64,000 nucleotides of DNA from CAZAMB01 sp964486335. GTDB lineage: Bacteria > Planctomycetota > Phycisphaerae > UBA1845. The position numbers and the translations under genes are program-made. Positions 41,600 through 51,547 of this stretch are shown here, piece after piece (within the stretch, counting starts at the first letter, position 1; the number at the start of each line of letters is the position of its first letter). Location of the stretch: NCBI GenBank assembly GCA_964486335.1, contig CAZAMB010000004.1, forward strand, positions 186,001 through 250,000. The letters are read 5' to 3'. The notes beneath the pieces are model-generated. The model had not been told where the DNA came from and ran no database searches. It was given only the letters and a program-made list of their open reading frames with translations.

Positions 41600-42775
41600 A
41601 TGAACATCGCGTCGGTACAGGATTACATGCGCGCTCAGGGAATCGGTGGCTGGCTCGTATATGACTTCCGGGGAAGCAACCCCGTCCTTCAGCAACTCCT
41701 CGGCGGCAAGCGATGGACCACACGGCGGGCGGTGCTGTGGGTCCCGATCAGCGGCGAACCAGTGCTGTTGCACCACGGCATCGACGGCCCGTCGTTCGCT
41801 TCCGTATCGCAGAAAAAAGAATCGTATTTGTCCTGGCGCGATCTGCACGAATGGCTGAAGAAAAAAGTCTCCGCCGCCAAACGCATCGCCATGGAGTATT
41901 CGCCGAATTGTGAGCTCCCCGCCGCTTCATTTGCTGATGGCGGCACGGTCGATTTGATTCGCTCGTTCGGCGCCGAAGTGGTCACGTCGTCCAACCTGAT
42001 TCAGGTCTGCGTGGCCACCTGGTCGCCTAAGGCACAAGACGGACACGCCGTAGCTTCGAAGAAAGTAGCCGCCATCAAAGACGAAGCCTTCGCGATGATC
42101 CGCGACCGGCTCCAGGCGGAAAAAAGGGTTTGTGAATACGAGGTGCAGCAGCACATCCTGACGCGATTCACCGGCGAAGGACTCGAGACAGGCGAACCGC
42201 CGATCGTCGCCGCCAACGCGCACAGCGGCGATCCTCACTTTGAAACCTCGAAGGAATCGACGGTCAGTTTCAAACGCGGTGATTGGATTCTGATCGATTT
42301 ATGGGCAAGGTTGCCCGGCGATGAAAACGTCTATTCAGATATCACCTGGATGGGACACGCCGGCGGCGAAGTTTCGGCCAAGCATCGCGAAGTTTGGGAA
42401 ACGGTTCGCAACGCGCGAGACGCCTCGCTCAAACGAGCGGTCGATGCCTGGTCAAAGAAAGAACGTGTGCAGGGCTGGCAGTTGGACGACGCGGCCCGCG
42501 AACTCATCATCGCGGCGGGGTACTCCCACGGCCTTCGCCATCGGACCGGCCACAGCCTGTCGCCCGGACCGCTCGTCCACGGCATGGGCATGAACCTCGA
42601 CAATCTCGAAACACACGACACCCGCGAGATGCTTCCGGGCATCGGCTTCACCATCGAACCGGGCATCTACCTTCCCGAATTCGGCGTTCGATCGGAAATC
42701 AACGTCTTCGTCGATCCCGCAAAGGGGCCGATAGTGACATCACCGTTGCAAACCGAACTCATTTGTGCCGGATGA
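41600..42775 (+). CDS. M24-family metallopeptidase (Xaa-Pro aminopeptidase-like)
   Basis: This 391-residue protein has the creatinase-like N-terminal domain and a C-terminal pita-bread domain. Metal ligands are visible as Asp in ILIDLWAR (near 232), Asp in YSDITW (near 245), His in GPLVHGMGMNLD, Glu in TIEPGIYLP (near 352) and Glu in VRSEINVF (near 366). RTGHSLS supplies the second His region. Its substrate may be X-Pro peptides, but M24 also contains non-peptidases. AAAGGAG lies 9 nt before ATG 41600. It is divergent from the GNAT gene and converges on acs with 4 nt between the stops. Confidence 0.85.
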   Translation: MNIASVQDYMRAQGIGGWLVYDFRGSNPVLQQLLGGKRWTTRRAVLWVPISGEPVLLHHGIDGPSFASVSQKKESYLSWRDLHEWLKKKVSAAKRIAMEYSPNCELPAASFADGGTVDLIRSFGAEVVTSSNLIQVCVATWSPKAQDGHAVASKKVAAIKDEAFAMIRDRLQAEKRVCEYEVQQHILTRFTGEGLETGEPPIVAANAHSGDPHFETSKESTVSFKRGDWILIDLWARLPGDENVYSDITWMGHAGGEVSAKHREVWETVRNARDASLKRAVDAWSKKERVQGWQLDDAARELIIAAGYSHGLRHRTGHSLSPGPLVHGMGMNLDNLETHDTREMLPGIGFTIEPGIYLPEFGVRSEINVFVDPAKGPIVTSPLQTELICAG

Positions 42776-42779
42776 ACGA

Positions 42780-44759
42780 TTAACGCTTCTTGACGAGGTT
42801 GTCCACGACGCTCGGATCGGCCAGCGTCGTCGTATCACCGATTTGATCGGGCTGACCCTCGGCGATCTTCCGCAAAATCCGCCGCATGATTTTTCCGCTG
42901 CGCGTCTTCGGCAACCCCGGCGCCCAATGGATCACGTCCGGCGCGGCGATCGCCCCGATCTGCTTGCGAACATGCCCCACCAGTTCCTTGCGCAGCGCCT
43001 CGGTGTAATCCTGCCCGACTTTCAGCGTCACATACGCATAGATCCCCTGCCCCTTGATTTCGTGCGGAAATCCAACTACAGCCGCTTCGGCAACCGATGG
43101 GTGGGACACCAACGCACTCTCGACCTCGGCCGTGCCCATCCGATGGCCTGATACATTGATCACATCGTCGATGCGGCCGGTGATCCAATAGTATCCGTCT
43201 TCGTCACGGCGGCATCCGTCGCCCGTGAAATAGAGTCCCGGACAACGAGTAAAGTAGGTTTCCTTGAAGCGCTCATGCTGGCCGTACACAGTCCGCATGA
43301 TCCCCGGCCAGGGCTCCTCGATAAACAACGCGCCCGAACCCGCGCCTTCGACCGGCTTGTTGTGCTCATCGAGGATGAGCGGCTTGACGCCGAAGAACGG
43401 CAGCGTCGCCGAACCGGGTTTGGCTGGTATGGCCCCCGGTAGCGGCGTCATCAAGATGCCGCCTGTTTCCGTCTGCCACCAGGTGTCAACGATCGGGCAA
43501 CGTTCTTTGCCCACCAGACGGTGATACCACATCCACGCCTCCGGATTGATCGGCTCGCCGACCGTGCCAAGCAGTCGCAGGCTCGCGAGGCTTCGTTTCT
43601 TCACGTGCTCATCGCCTTCGCGCATGATCGCGCGAATGGCCGTCGGGGCAGTGTAGAACTGCGTCACTTTGTACTTGTCCACCACGTCCCAGAATCGCCC
43701 GGCGTCGGGGTACGTCGGAATGCCTTCGAACATCAATGTCGTCGCGCCGGCGCAAAGTGGACCATAAACGATGTACGAATGTCCCGTGACCCACCCGATG
43801 TCGGCGGTACACCAGAAGATGTCGCCGTCGTGATAATCAAACACAGTTTTGAACGTGAACGTCGTGTGAATCATGTATCCACCGACGGCATGGAGCACCC
43901 CCTTGGGTTTGCCCGTCGACCCGGACGTATAAAGGATGAACAGCGGATCGTCGGCGTCCATCCATTCGCATTCGCACTCCGGCGAAGCGCCGCTCATCAC
44001 GTCCCGCCACCATCGGTCCCGCCCCTCCTGCATTTGAACGGGCAGAGTCTGGGGGCCGAGCCGCTGGAACACGATGCACGTTTTGACGCTTGTGCCCTGC
44101 TCGGCGGCTCGCTTCATGGCCTCATCCGCATTGGCCTTAAGCGCGATCGGCTTGTTGCCGCGCATGGAGCCGTCGGCAGTCACCAGGATTTCGCATTGTG
44201 AATCGACGATCCGATCGGCCAGGGAATCTGGCGAGAACCCTCCGAAGACGATCGAGTGAACGGCTCCGATGCGCGCGCACGCCAGCATCGCGATCGCCAG
44301 CTCCTTGATCATCGGCATGTAGATCGATACACGGTCCCCCTTCTTGACCCCAAAGTTCTTGAGCACATTGGCAAACTGACACACAGCCGCGTGAAGCTGG
44401 TTGTAGGTCAGGTCATCATCTTCGCCCGGCTCGTTACCTTCCCACAGAATCGCCAACTGGTTGCCGCGCGACGGGAGATGCCGGTCGAGCGCGTTGTAGC
44501 AGATGTTCGTCTTGCCGCCGAGAAAATACCGAATCGCGATCTTGTCCTTGAAATCGTATTCGCGGACTTTCGCCCATTTCTGGTGCCAGTGAAATCCTTC
44601 GGCGATTTCCGACCAGAATCCCTCCGGATCGTCGATCGATCGCTGGTACATTTCCCGGTATTGGGCCAGTGATTTGACGTGTGCCTTTTCGGCGAAATCC
44701 TTCGGCGGCGCGAACATCGGCGAACCGCCTGCTGCCTTTGTCATGCTCTCAGGTGCCAT
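42780..44759 (-). CDS. acs: Acetyl-coenzyme A synthetase (AMP-forming)
   Basis: Acs activates acetate to acetyl-CoA via acetyl-AMP. The 659-residue protein has the ATP/AMP loop YTSGSTGKPKGVLH, DTWWQTETGGILMTPLPG, YFTGDGCRRDEDGYYWITGR with the hinge Asp, and PKTRSGKIMRR, whose last-motif Lys is the acetylation-controlled catalytic residue in homologues. IVFGGFSPDSLADRI and the CoA-binding N-terminal WHQKWAKV are typical of Acs. Length is standard. AGGAG lies 9 nt before ATG 44759. A TATAAA on the minus strand near 45035 is a possible distant -10. Confidence 0.95.
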   Translation of the reverse strand: MAPESMTKAAGGSPMFAPPKDFAEKAHVKSLAQYREMYQRSIDDPEGFWSEIAEGFHWHQKWAKVREYDFKDKIAIRYFLGGKTNICYNALDRHLPSRGNQLAILWEGNEPGEDDDLTYNQLHAAVCQFANVLKNFGVKKGDRVSIYMPMIKELAIAMLACARIGAVHSIVFGGFSPDSLADRIVDSQCEILVTADGSMRGNKPIALKANADEAMKRAAEQGTSVKTCIVFQRLGPQTLPVQMQEGRDRWWRDVMSGASPECECEWMDADDPLFILYTSGSTGKPKGVLHAVGGYMIHTTFTFKTVFDYHDGDIFWCTADIGWVTGHSYIVYGPLCAGATTLMFEGIPTYPDAGRFWDVVDKYKVTQFYTAPTAIRAIMREGDEHVKKRSLASLRLLGTVGEPINPEAWMWYHRLVGKERCPIVDTWWQTETGGILMTPLPGAIPAKPGSATLPFFGVKPLILDEHNKPVEGAGSGALFIEEPWPGIMRTVYGQHERFKETYFTRCPGLYFTGDGCRRDEDGYYWITGRIDDVINVSGHRMGTAEVESALVSHPSVAEAAVVGFPHEIKGQGIYAYVTLKVGQDYTEALRKELVGHVRKQIGAIAAPDVIHWAPGLPKTRSGKIMRRILRKIAEGQPDQIGDTTTLADPSVVDNLVKKR

Positions 44760-45409
44760 CGGTCGTTACTCCTGAAAGAGGCGCCCAAACGCGGTGGAAC
44801 GCATCCCCGCGACCGGACGCGCACTGAACTCTCTATGCCGCCGCGTTACACGCGGCATGCCGCGCCCAGAACTCCCTGGACGCTGAACTCCAGGCCGAAA
44901 TGCATCAGTTCTCGTTGGACATTACTCATTTACTAGAAGTCGCCGGCTTTGGCGAATCGAGTTATTACCGGACGCATGCTTCCCAAGCCATCGCATTCGA
45001 TCGTGATCGCTTACGCTTCGATTGAAAAACACACACTTTATACAATAGCGCAATAAGCGTACCGAATTGGCCCTCTGAGAGAAACTTTCGCTTTAATAAT
45101 GAACCGCACCCACTTCGCGTATTCTGGCTTGCGCAAGTTCATTCCTTCTTGTTTCATTTCCGTCAAGCCGATTGCTCGCCCCGCCCAAATACGCACAAAT
45201 CACTCCACTTGACCGCCCAGGCGAAATGCTGTTCTTGAGTTTAGCAGCGTGCGGCCAACTTAAGATCGAAAGCGCCGCGCTCGGGCCGTCATCCGACATT
45301 GGAATCACAACGATCAAGCCCGAAAGCTCGCCGCGTCGATAAGGCCGTTGGTCGCTGTCCAATTGGCGATGGCGAATCGAATACGATTTGCGGAAGATTG
45401 GCGGTTTGA
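44760..45409. other. 650-nt gap between divergent acs and epimerase genes
   Basis: I see no convincing gene here. The region has small inverted repeats (GCCGCG-TTACA-CGCGGC near 44843; CCTGGA/TCCAGG near 44875-44896). An AT-rich patch around 45020-45100 contains TATAAA on the minus strand and could hold the acs promoter. Short open frames in it lack Shine-Dalgarno sites and recognisable motifs. Confidence 0.5.
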
Positions 45410-46447
45410 TTGCGCGTCCTTGTCACTGGACATCGTGGTTACCTTGGCTCGGTGCTCACGAGCTTGCTTCGCGCGGCCCGCTACGAAGTGGTGGGACTCG
45501 ATTGCGACTGGTATCGCGACTGCGACTTTGGTCGGATCCGTGAGCCCGTGCCCTCCTTCGACACGGATTTGCGTGATATCGAGTTCGCGGATCTGCTCGC
45601 GTTTGACGCGGTGATCCACCTCGCTTCGGTTCCCGAGGATTTCGACGGGCAAATTGATCCGAGCATAGCCCGGGACATCAACGATTCCGCAACATTGCGC
45701 CTCGCCGAGTGCTGCAAACTGGCAAACGTATCTCGTCTCCTCTTTGCCTCATCATGCGCGGTGTACGGCTCGCGCGGGTCTACGTTGCTCGACGAGACCG
45801 GGCCAACGATGCCCATCTCCGATTACGCCCGATCCAAGCTTCGCTGTGAATTTATGCTGGACCGCCTCGCCGATCAGAGCTTCGCTCCCGTAGTCCTGCG
45901 CCTGGCGACCATGTATGGCGTTTCCCCAAGACTGCGGATCGACACGTCCATCAACGATTTCGTCGCTTCGGCCGTCGCTTGCGGAAAAATCGACGTTCAA
46001 ACAGCGGGACAAGCCCTCCGCCCGTTCATGCACGTTGAGGACGTGGCACGGGCTTTCCTGACGGTTCTGGCGGCGCCGAATGATCTTGTGGCGGGGCAGG
46101 TCTTCAATGTTGCCCGAACGGACGAAAACTTTCGAATCCTTGATGCGGCGGAAATGGTCAGCGACGCCGTCTCCGGTACGTCGTATACGATCAACGAAAA
46201 CGTGAAAGACCGCCGCAGCTACGCGGTCTGCGGTGACAAACTTCTTCGGACCCTTCCCGGCCTCTCCTACCGATGGACACTGCCCGACGGCGTTCGACAG
46301 TTGCGCGATGCCATGGCGCACGCGGGCATGACGCCGGCGGAATGGCGTTGCGGACGCTTTCGACGATTGATGCGTCTGCACACGCTCGTCCAGCGCGGCG
46401 AGGTCACGCCATCGCTTCGCGTGCGTCGTCCCGCGCTGGTCGCCTGA
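45410..46447 (+). CDS. NAD-dependent epimerase/dehydratase (extended SDR)
   Basis: This 345-residue sugar-nucleotide-type epimerase or reductase has the Rossmann motif LVTGHRGYLG and HLASVPE. The catalytic region is SSCAVYGSRG with Ser, followed by the YxxxK motif as DYARSKLRCE. GVSPRLRIDTSINDFV and LRPFMHVEDVARAF are typical substrate-side segments. The start must be TTG 45410: the preceding in-frame codon is TGA, and no ATG or GTG lies before the Rossmann strand. GGCGG 5 nt upstream is a weak Shine-Dalgarno. The C-terminal about 40 residues are Arg-rich. The substrate is not clear; surface-glycan synthesis is plausible. Confidence 0.82.
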   Translation: MRVLVTGHRGYLGSVLTSLLRAARYEVVGLDCDWYRDCDFGRIREPVPSFDTDLRDIEFADLLAFDAVIHLASVPEDFDGQIDPSIARDINDSATLRLAECCKLANVSRLLFASSCAVYGSRGSTLLDETGPTMPISDYARSKLRCEFMLDRLADQSFAPVVLRLATMYGVSPRLRIDTSINDFVASAVACGKIDVQTAGQALRPFMHVEDVARAFLTVLAAPNDLVAGQVFNVARTDENFRILDAAEMVSDAVSGTSYTINENVKDRRSYAVCGDKLLRTLPGLSYRWTLPDGVRQLRDAMAHAGMTPAEWRCGRFRRLMRLHTLVQRGEVTPSLRVRRPALVA

Positions 46448-46472
46448 CAAAAGTCGGCAAGTCCCGGTTCGC

Positions 46473-47936
46473 CTACTTGGATTCCTGGATCGCGAACAGC
46501 ATTCGGCGATTCGTGATGTAGAGCACTCCGTTCGCGGCCACCGGAGTCGTATAGACGGAGTTATCAAGGTGATTCACGTTGATCGGTTTCAATTCCGCGC
46601 CGTGCTTCAGGACGTGCACATCGCCATCTTCGGTACCGAGCATGACTTTGCCGTCCACAACATACGGAGAGCCCCAGACCGCCGAAGCCACGTCGTATCG
46701 CCAGTGTCGTTTGCCCGTCTTCACGTCAAAACAATAAAGAAAGCCACTGAGATCGGCGGCATACAGTAAGCCGTCGGCAATGGCCACGGTGGAGATGGAT
46801 CGGTGAAAATCCTCTCCGCCGACATGCCAGATTCGTCCCGATTCGGTCACGTCACCGGTCTTGGTTGCGTCGATCGCATAAAGGTGGCCGACGCCTTCGC
46901 CGTGTTCAGGGTCTTGTCCGACGTTCAGAAACACCTTGTTGTCATAAATCACCGGCGTGCCGATGATGTTGTTTCGCGTCCCTCTACCGCCAAGCAACCA
47001 GACCGAGTCCTTGGGATTCAGGTCGAATTTCCAAATGATCTCACCGGTTTTCGGATCAAGCGAATAGCACCAGCCGTCACCGCCGGCAAAGATGGCTTGC
47101 GGTTTGCCGTCGATGACCCCGTACGTCGGCGACGACCACTGCCCGTGTAGCGTTCCCTTGCCGGGATAGCTCTTTTCCCAGAGCACTTTTCCGGTTTTTT
47201 TGTCCACCGCGATGAACGCCGGGGCGTCCGGAGCAGGCATGTCCAGATGTCCTTCATCGACACCGTTGGACGTGATGATAAAGATCGTGTCCCCGCCGAT
47301 CACGGGCGAAGCGGTGGCGAGGTTGTGCGGAAACACGCCGAGTTCCTCGATCATATCGAGGACCCAGACGAAATCGGCGTCCTCCTTTTCGGTCCACTTT
47401 TCGTCCTTGAAGGGACCGTCGTTTTCACCGTCATGAAATCCCTCGGCATCGGCACAAACGACTTCACAACGATTGCTGACGTAATACAGACGATCTCCCT
47501 CAACCGCTGGCGATGAGCAAATGCCCTGCTCCGGCCAGTCGTTCACTTGTCCGGTCGGCAGCTTGTCATGCGTCGCCTGCCAGAGCATTTTTCCCGACTT
47601 TTCATCAAAGGCCAGCATGATGCCCTTGTCGCCCTTGCTGTGCGGGCGAAACTCTCCACGATTGTTCGTGCCGACGTAGATCTTGCCTTTTGAAATGACC
47701 GGATTCCCGTACGTTTGAGATCCGAGCGGCATCGACCATTTGATGTTTTTCTTCGACTTGGCGTCCCATTCGCCGGGAATGCCCGTCTCGCCCGACACCA
47801 TGTTGCGATCGGTGGATCCGCCCCACATCGGCCAATCACCCTTCTTGGCCTTCGCCAGCGGTTCACCCCATGCCGTCGGCGCGCAGATCAAAAACAAGAG
47901 AACGCCGGTCCCGATCCGTCGATTCAGACTATTCAT
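46473..47936 (-). CDS. Exported PQQ-type beta-propeller protein (short)
   Basis: This 487-residue protein has a signal peptide (LLFLICAPTAWGEPLA) and repeated propeller blades of the PQQ/quinoprotein type, such as GKMLWQATHD, GKVLWEKSYPG, GEIIWKFDLNP and GKRHWRYDV. WPMWGGSTDRNM is the usual first blade of planctomycete members. Quinoprotein dehydrogenase catalytic residues are not obvious, so it may be a binding or scaffold protein. Its start overlaps the end of the larger propeller gene by 8 nt, so the pair is translationally coupled. Confidence 0.85.
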   Translation of the reverse strand: MNSLNRRIGTGVLLFLICAPTAWGEPLAKAKKGDWPMWGGSTDRNMVSGETGIPGEWDAKSKKNIKWSMPLGSQTYGNPVISKGKIYVGTNNRGEFRPHSKGDKGIMLAFDEKSGKMLWQATHDKLPTGQVNDWPEQGICSSPAVEGDRLYYVSNRCEVVCADAEGFHDGENDGPFKDEKWTEKEDADFVWVLDMIEELGVFPHNLATASPVIGGDTIFIITSNGVDEGHLDMPAPDAPAFIAVDKKTGKVLWEKSYPGKGTLHGQWSSPTYGVIDGKPQAIFAGGDGWCYSLDPKTGEIIWKFDLNPKDSVWLLGGRGTRNNIIGTPVIYDNKVFLNVGQDPEHGEGVGHLYAIDATKTGDVTESGRIWHVGGEDFHRSISTVAIADGLLYAADLSGFLYCFDVKTGKRHWRYDVASAVWGSPYVVDGKVMLGTEDGDVHVLKHGAELKPINVNHLDNSVYTTPVAANGVLYITNRRMLFAIQESK

Positions 47937-50163
47937 TGTTCATCACCTGTATGTTGTCGAAAAACACTTCGGGCCCTTTGCTCTTGGCCGTCGTTCCCGG
48001 TGAATACGCGTAAATACCGGGACTTCCTTCCTTGTTGGGGTACGAATCCACCACGTCAATGGTCCAGGCATCCGGTTCGGCGCTTTCTCGCGGCCATACT
48101 TTTCCGCGTATGCGTGTCTCCTTGTCGCCGACGTCGACGCGAACCTTGACCCGATACCAAACGTCCGTCTTCCATTCGAATGGCTGTTCGACCCTGAACC
48201 GCGGTATCGCCGACCACGATTCCACGCGAATCGCCTGTTCACTGCCCAACAGCACGAGAAAGTACCGCGAGTTGATGAGCCCCATTTCCGGCTTGAATCG
48301 GTCACCCTTCGGCGTACCGAGCATGTCGGCAATCATCGTATATCCGCCCTCGATCGGCGGAACCATGTACGATCGAATGCGCATGAACGGCGCCGAGGGA
48401 TTCTCCGCGAGTTTTTGAAGCACATGCGAGCCGTCACGCTCCACGAGTTTCGTTTTCGATGCGACGCCGACCCAGCCCGGCGGAACACCCTCGAGCTTCA
48501 TTTCGTCGAAGTCCGCCTTGAACGGCAGCGTGGGACTGACGCGAACTCGGGCCGTTCCCGAAAGCTCGCCGATCTTCACTGTGACGGTTCCCGCTGTAAA
48601 CAGATTGTCCTGGGCGACCGCGAGCTTTCCCGACTCATCGATGGTCGCCTTCGCGCCACTCACAGACCAAAGTGCTTTCTCAGTGGACATCGGCGTTCGC
48701 CGCCCGCCGGAGTCAAACAGTTCCACGCGGAACAACTGCGTCGCGCCCGGCCGCAGCGTGACTTCGGCGGGAATCACCCGGACCACAGCAGCCTGCCCGG
48801 CAGTTGCCTCTGACGGAAGGGCCGGTGCCTCGTCGCGCTCAACCTTGCCGTCCTTTTTGCCAAGGCAATAAGTATTGTATCGGGTCATGAAATAGACCCT
48901 TCCGTTCACTACGGCCGGGGAACCATAGATCTCGTCCACGAGTTCATCGGGTCGCTCAAACGCTTCCCGATCGAGCGACGCGCATTTGTCGCCTTCGTCT
49001 TTCAGGATGTGGAAGATTCCGTTTTGCTCGCCGACGTAGATCACTCCGTCGGACGTGACGGTGGGCGATCCTTTTCCGACGCGGCCCAGGCTGTACATCC
49101 AGAATTGCTTTCCGGTTTTCGCGTCCAAAGCGTACAGGTTGGCGGAATTGTCGACGACATACAAACGACCGTTCGCCAGCGCCGGCGAGGCGAAGCCGGC
49201 CTTGATGCCCTCTGCGCGCCACACTTCGCCCGACGTGGTAATATCGCCGGTCTTGCTCGCATCGATGCAAATGACTCGGCCCATTTCCGTGGAATCGATG
49301 TTTTCCTCGCCGTTGGTGATGTACGCGTAATTGCCCTGGACAACCGGAGAGGCGTTGAGCCCTCGCGTGCTGAGGCGAAACGTCCACACTTTTTCGCCCG
49401 TTCGGGAAAGCAACCCGTACACGTTTCCATCCCCGTTGGGCGCAATGAGCATTCGTTTTCCGTCGATCACCGCGACAACGGGAATGGCATACGTGGTGTC
49501 AATGGGTTTGTCGCCGGGAGCGGACCACCAAAGGGTCTCTCCGGTGGATTTATCAAACGCAACGTATCGATGCCTCGGCGGCGCCTGATCGCCCCAATTG
49601 GAATTAAGAAAACTGATGATCAACCGGTTCTCATCGATGATCGGCGTCATCAATCGCCCGCCGTATCCGCTGACGCGACCGAACATCTCGGTCATGGAAT
49701 GTTTCCAGAGGATCTTCCCATCGCGGTTGAAACAAAAAAGTTCGCCCCCAGTTCCATGCGCGTAAATATTTCCGGTTTCGGGATCGCCCGCCAGCGCTGT
49801 CCACCCCACACGCTGCTGCACAATATCCGTGTCGAAGACACTGAATCGGTGTTCCCAGATTGTCCGGCCTGAGTTGGCATCGAGACAGATGACCCGCTCC
49901 TGCCAACTGGCCTTGTTCGCGATGTCCCCGGCGGGCGCAATCGCGTAAACACGGTCGCCCAAGACGATCGGCGTTGTACGGCCTTCGACAGGGACCTTCC
50001 ACAACAGGTTTTCACCTTCGGGCGTCCAAGTGGTGATCGCCGCCTTTTCGCGTACGAAACCGTTCTGCTCCGGTCCGCGCCAAGCGGCCCAATCGGCGGC
50101 TTGCGCCATCCCGATCGGCACCGCCGCACATATCAGACTCAACAGGCCCCATCGTTGGTTCAT
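47929..50163 (-). CDS. Exported PQQ-type beta-propeller protein with Ig-like and jelly-roll C-terminus
   Basis: This 744-residue protein has a signal peptide ending AQAADW and the blade start WAAWRGPEQNG. Blades include GKILWKHSMTEM, GETLWWSAPGDK and GEKVWTFRLS, running to about residue 430. A Big2/Ig-like segment follows (VIPAEVTLRPGATQLFRVEL, about 460-545). The last 195 residues (ADFDEMKLEGVPPGWVGVAS to VFFDNIQVMN) resemble a concanavalin/LamG-like carbohydrate-binding jelly roll. That suggests a periplasmic or surface protein acting on polymers, but this is inference. GAGG lies 8 nt before ATG 50163. It is followed, with overlap, by the second propeller gene. Confidence 0.83.
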   Translation of the reverse strand: MNQRWGLLSLICAAVPIGMAQAADWAAWRGPEQNGFVREKAAITTWTPEGENLLWKVPVEGRTTPIVLGDRVYAIAPAGDIANKASWQERVICLDANSGRTIWEHRFSVFDTDIVQQRVGWTALAGDPETGNIYAHGTGGELFCFNRDGKILWKHSMTEMFGRVSGYGGRLMTPIIDENRLIISFLNSNWGDQAPPRHRYVAFDKSTGETLWWSAPGDKPIDTTYAIPVVAVIDGKRMLIAPNGDGNVYGLLSRTGEKVWTFRLSTRGLNASPVVQGNYAYITNGEENIDSTEMGRVICIDASKTGDITTSGEVWRAEGIKAGFASPALANGRLYVVDNSANLYALDAKTGKQFWMYSLGRVGKGSPTVTSDGVIYVGEQNGIFHILKDEGDKCASLDREAFERPDELVDEIYGSPAVVNGRVYFMTRYNTYCLGKKDGKVERDEAPALPSEATAGQAAVVRVIPAEVTLRPGATQLFRVELFDSGGRRTPMSTEKALWSVSGAKATIDESGKLAVAQDNLFTAGTVTVKIGELSGTARVRVSPTLPFKADFDEMKLEGVPPGWVGVASKTKLVERDGSHVLQKLAENPSAPFMRIRSYMVPPIEGGYTMIADMLGTPKGDRFKPEMGLINSRYFLVLLGSEQAIRVESWSAIPRFRVEQPFEWKTDVWYRVKVRVDVGDKETRIRGKVWPRESAEPDAWTIDVVDSYPNKEGSPGIYAYSPGTTAKSKGPEVFFDNIQVMNNE

Positions 50164-50227
50164 GATTCAATCCTCACTCGTGATCCGCCACGTCCTGTTC
50201 GCTGCGGAGTCCATGCCCCGTCCCAGG

Positions 50228-51529
50228 CTACTCAACGGATTCGGCATCCAAAAACCTTACCCGGCGCGCCTTCATTTCAAATCGAGGCAAACTACCCGGT
50301 TCCACGATGACAACAACCGGGCGAAACATCAGTCGATTCCTGATCTCATCCGCCACGACACGCGCAAGCCGCTCCGAATTCGCTCCCGATGTAGGCTCCA
50401 CGTCGATTCGCAGTTCGGCCAACGACTTTCGTCGATCAATGGCGATGGCAAACTCGGCCACTCCTTCAATGGAACGCACGATCTCTTCAATGGCCGATGG
50501 AAAGACGTTGTTGCCGCGCACGAGCATCATCTCGTCCGTCCGGCCGAGAATACCCCCGTCCAGCCGCGCGAACCACCGTCCGCACGCGCAACGCTCTCGT
50601 AACAATCGTGTTTGGTCGCCCGTTCGGTACCGCATCAAGGGACTTCCAAGACGTCCAAGATTGGTGAGCACGAGTTCGCCGACCTGTCCTTCGGGAAGCG
50701 CTTCGCCGGTGGCGGGATCGATGATTTCCGGGATGAACTCCGTCTCAATCAAGTGCATCCCGCCCGGCGACTCGAGGCATTCAAAGCCGCACGGTCCGAT
50801 TTCGGTCATGCCGGAATGATCCAATACACGAGCGCCCCAAGCTCGCTCGATCGCCTGGCGAATTGAGGGAATGCTCCCGCCGGGTTCGCCCGCGACGATC
50901 AGCAAGCGGATCGGCGATCGAGCAATGTCAATCCCCTCCGACCGAGCCACTTCCGCCATGCGCAGCGCATATGTGGGCGTACAGCAGAGCACAGTCACCG
51001 CGTTTTCCAGCATCATGTGCAACCGCGCTTGAGTTGACATGCTGCCCATGGCCAGCGCCAAATGCCCTTCCGCTACGGCGCTTTCAAAAGCGGCCCAAAA
51101 CCCAATGAACGGACCAAAGGAGAATGGAAACGCGAAGCGATCGGCCGGCCGAATACCTGCGGCTCGAAAAAGTACGCGCCAGCAATATTGGAACCACTCC
51201 CAGCTCTTTGGAGTGTCCAGCCAACGAAGCGGCCCTGCTCCGCTGCTCGCGGAGGTCTGGTGCATACGGACGTATCGATCGGGAGGGAATGTCAGGTTTG
51301 ATCCGTAGGGCGGATGCTCCGCCTGATCAATCTGAAGCTCGGCGCGCGTGGTTAACGGCAAGGAATCCAACGGGTCCTTGCCGGGACGAAAGCGAATCCC
51401 GGCAAGCTTTCTCGTGTAGAACGCATTGCCGTCAAGAACGACCTTGAGCATTCTCGACAGCTTTCGCCGTTGCAGCCGGACCAACTCCGTCGGTTCCAAT
51501 TGCTCTTTGATCGGATCAAGGAAAGGCAT
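50228..51529 (-). CDS. Phenylacetate-CoA ligase-like (PaaK family) AMP-forming ligase
   Basis: This protein of about 433 residues belongs to the adenylate-forming PaaK/CoF390-synthetase family. TSASSGAGPLRWLDT is the phosphate loop (TSG/SSG-type), and the VLDHSGMTEIGPCGFEC motif binds adenine. MRYRTGDQTRL has the conserved Asp, and GRTDEMMLVRGNNVFPSAIE is the hinge and C-terminal domain. CACGRW supplies a CxC pair like that seen in family members. The carboxylate substrate is unknown. ATG 51529 has a GGAG about 10 nt upstream; GTG 51547 is the alternative. It lies 64 nt before the PQQ-propeller pair on the same strand and may be co-transcribed. A perfect TTGACA at 51718-51713 (minus) is a candidate -35. 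Confidence 0.83.
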   Translation of the reverse strand: MPFLDPIKEQLEPTELVRLQRRKLSRMLKVVLDGNAFYTRKLAGIRFRPGKDPLDSLPLTTRAELQIDQAEHPPYGSNLTFPPDRYVRMHQTSASSGAGPLRWLDTPKSWEWFQYCWRVLFRAAGIRPADRFAFPFSFGPFIGFWAAFESAVAEGHLALAMGSMSTQARLHMMLENAVTVLCCTPTYALRMAEVARSEGIDIARSPIRLLIVAGEPGGSIPSIRQAIERAWGARVLDHSGMTEIGPCGFECLESPGGMHLIETEFIPEIIDPATGEALPEGQVGELVLTNLGRLGSPLMRYRTGDQTRLLRERCACGRWFARLDGGILGRTDEMMLVRGNNVFPSAIEEIVRSIEGVAEFAIAIDRRKSLAELRIDVEPTSGANSERLARVVADEIRNRLMFRPVVVIVEPGSLPRFEMKARRVRFLDAESVE

Positions 51530-51547
51530 CCAGCCACGTCTCCACAC

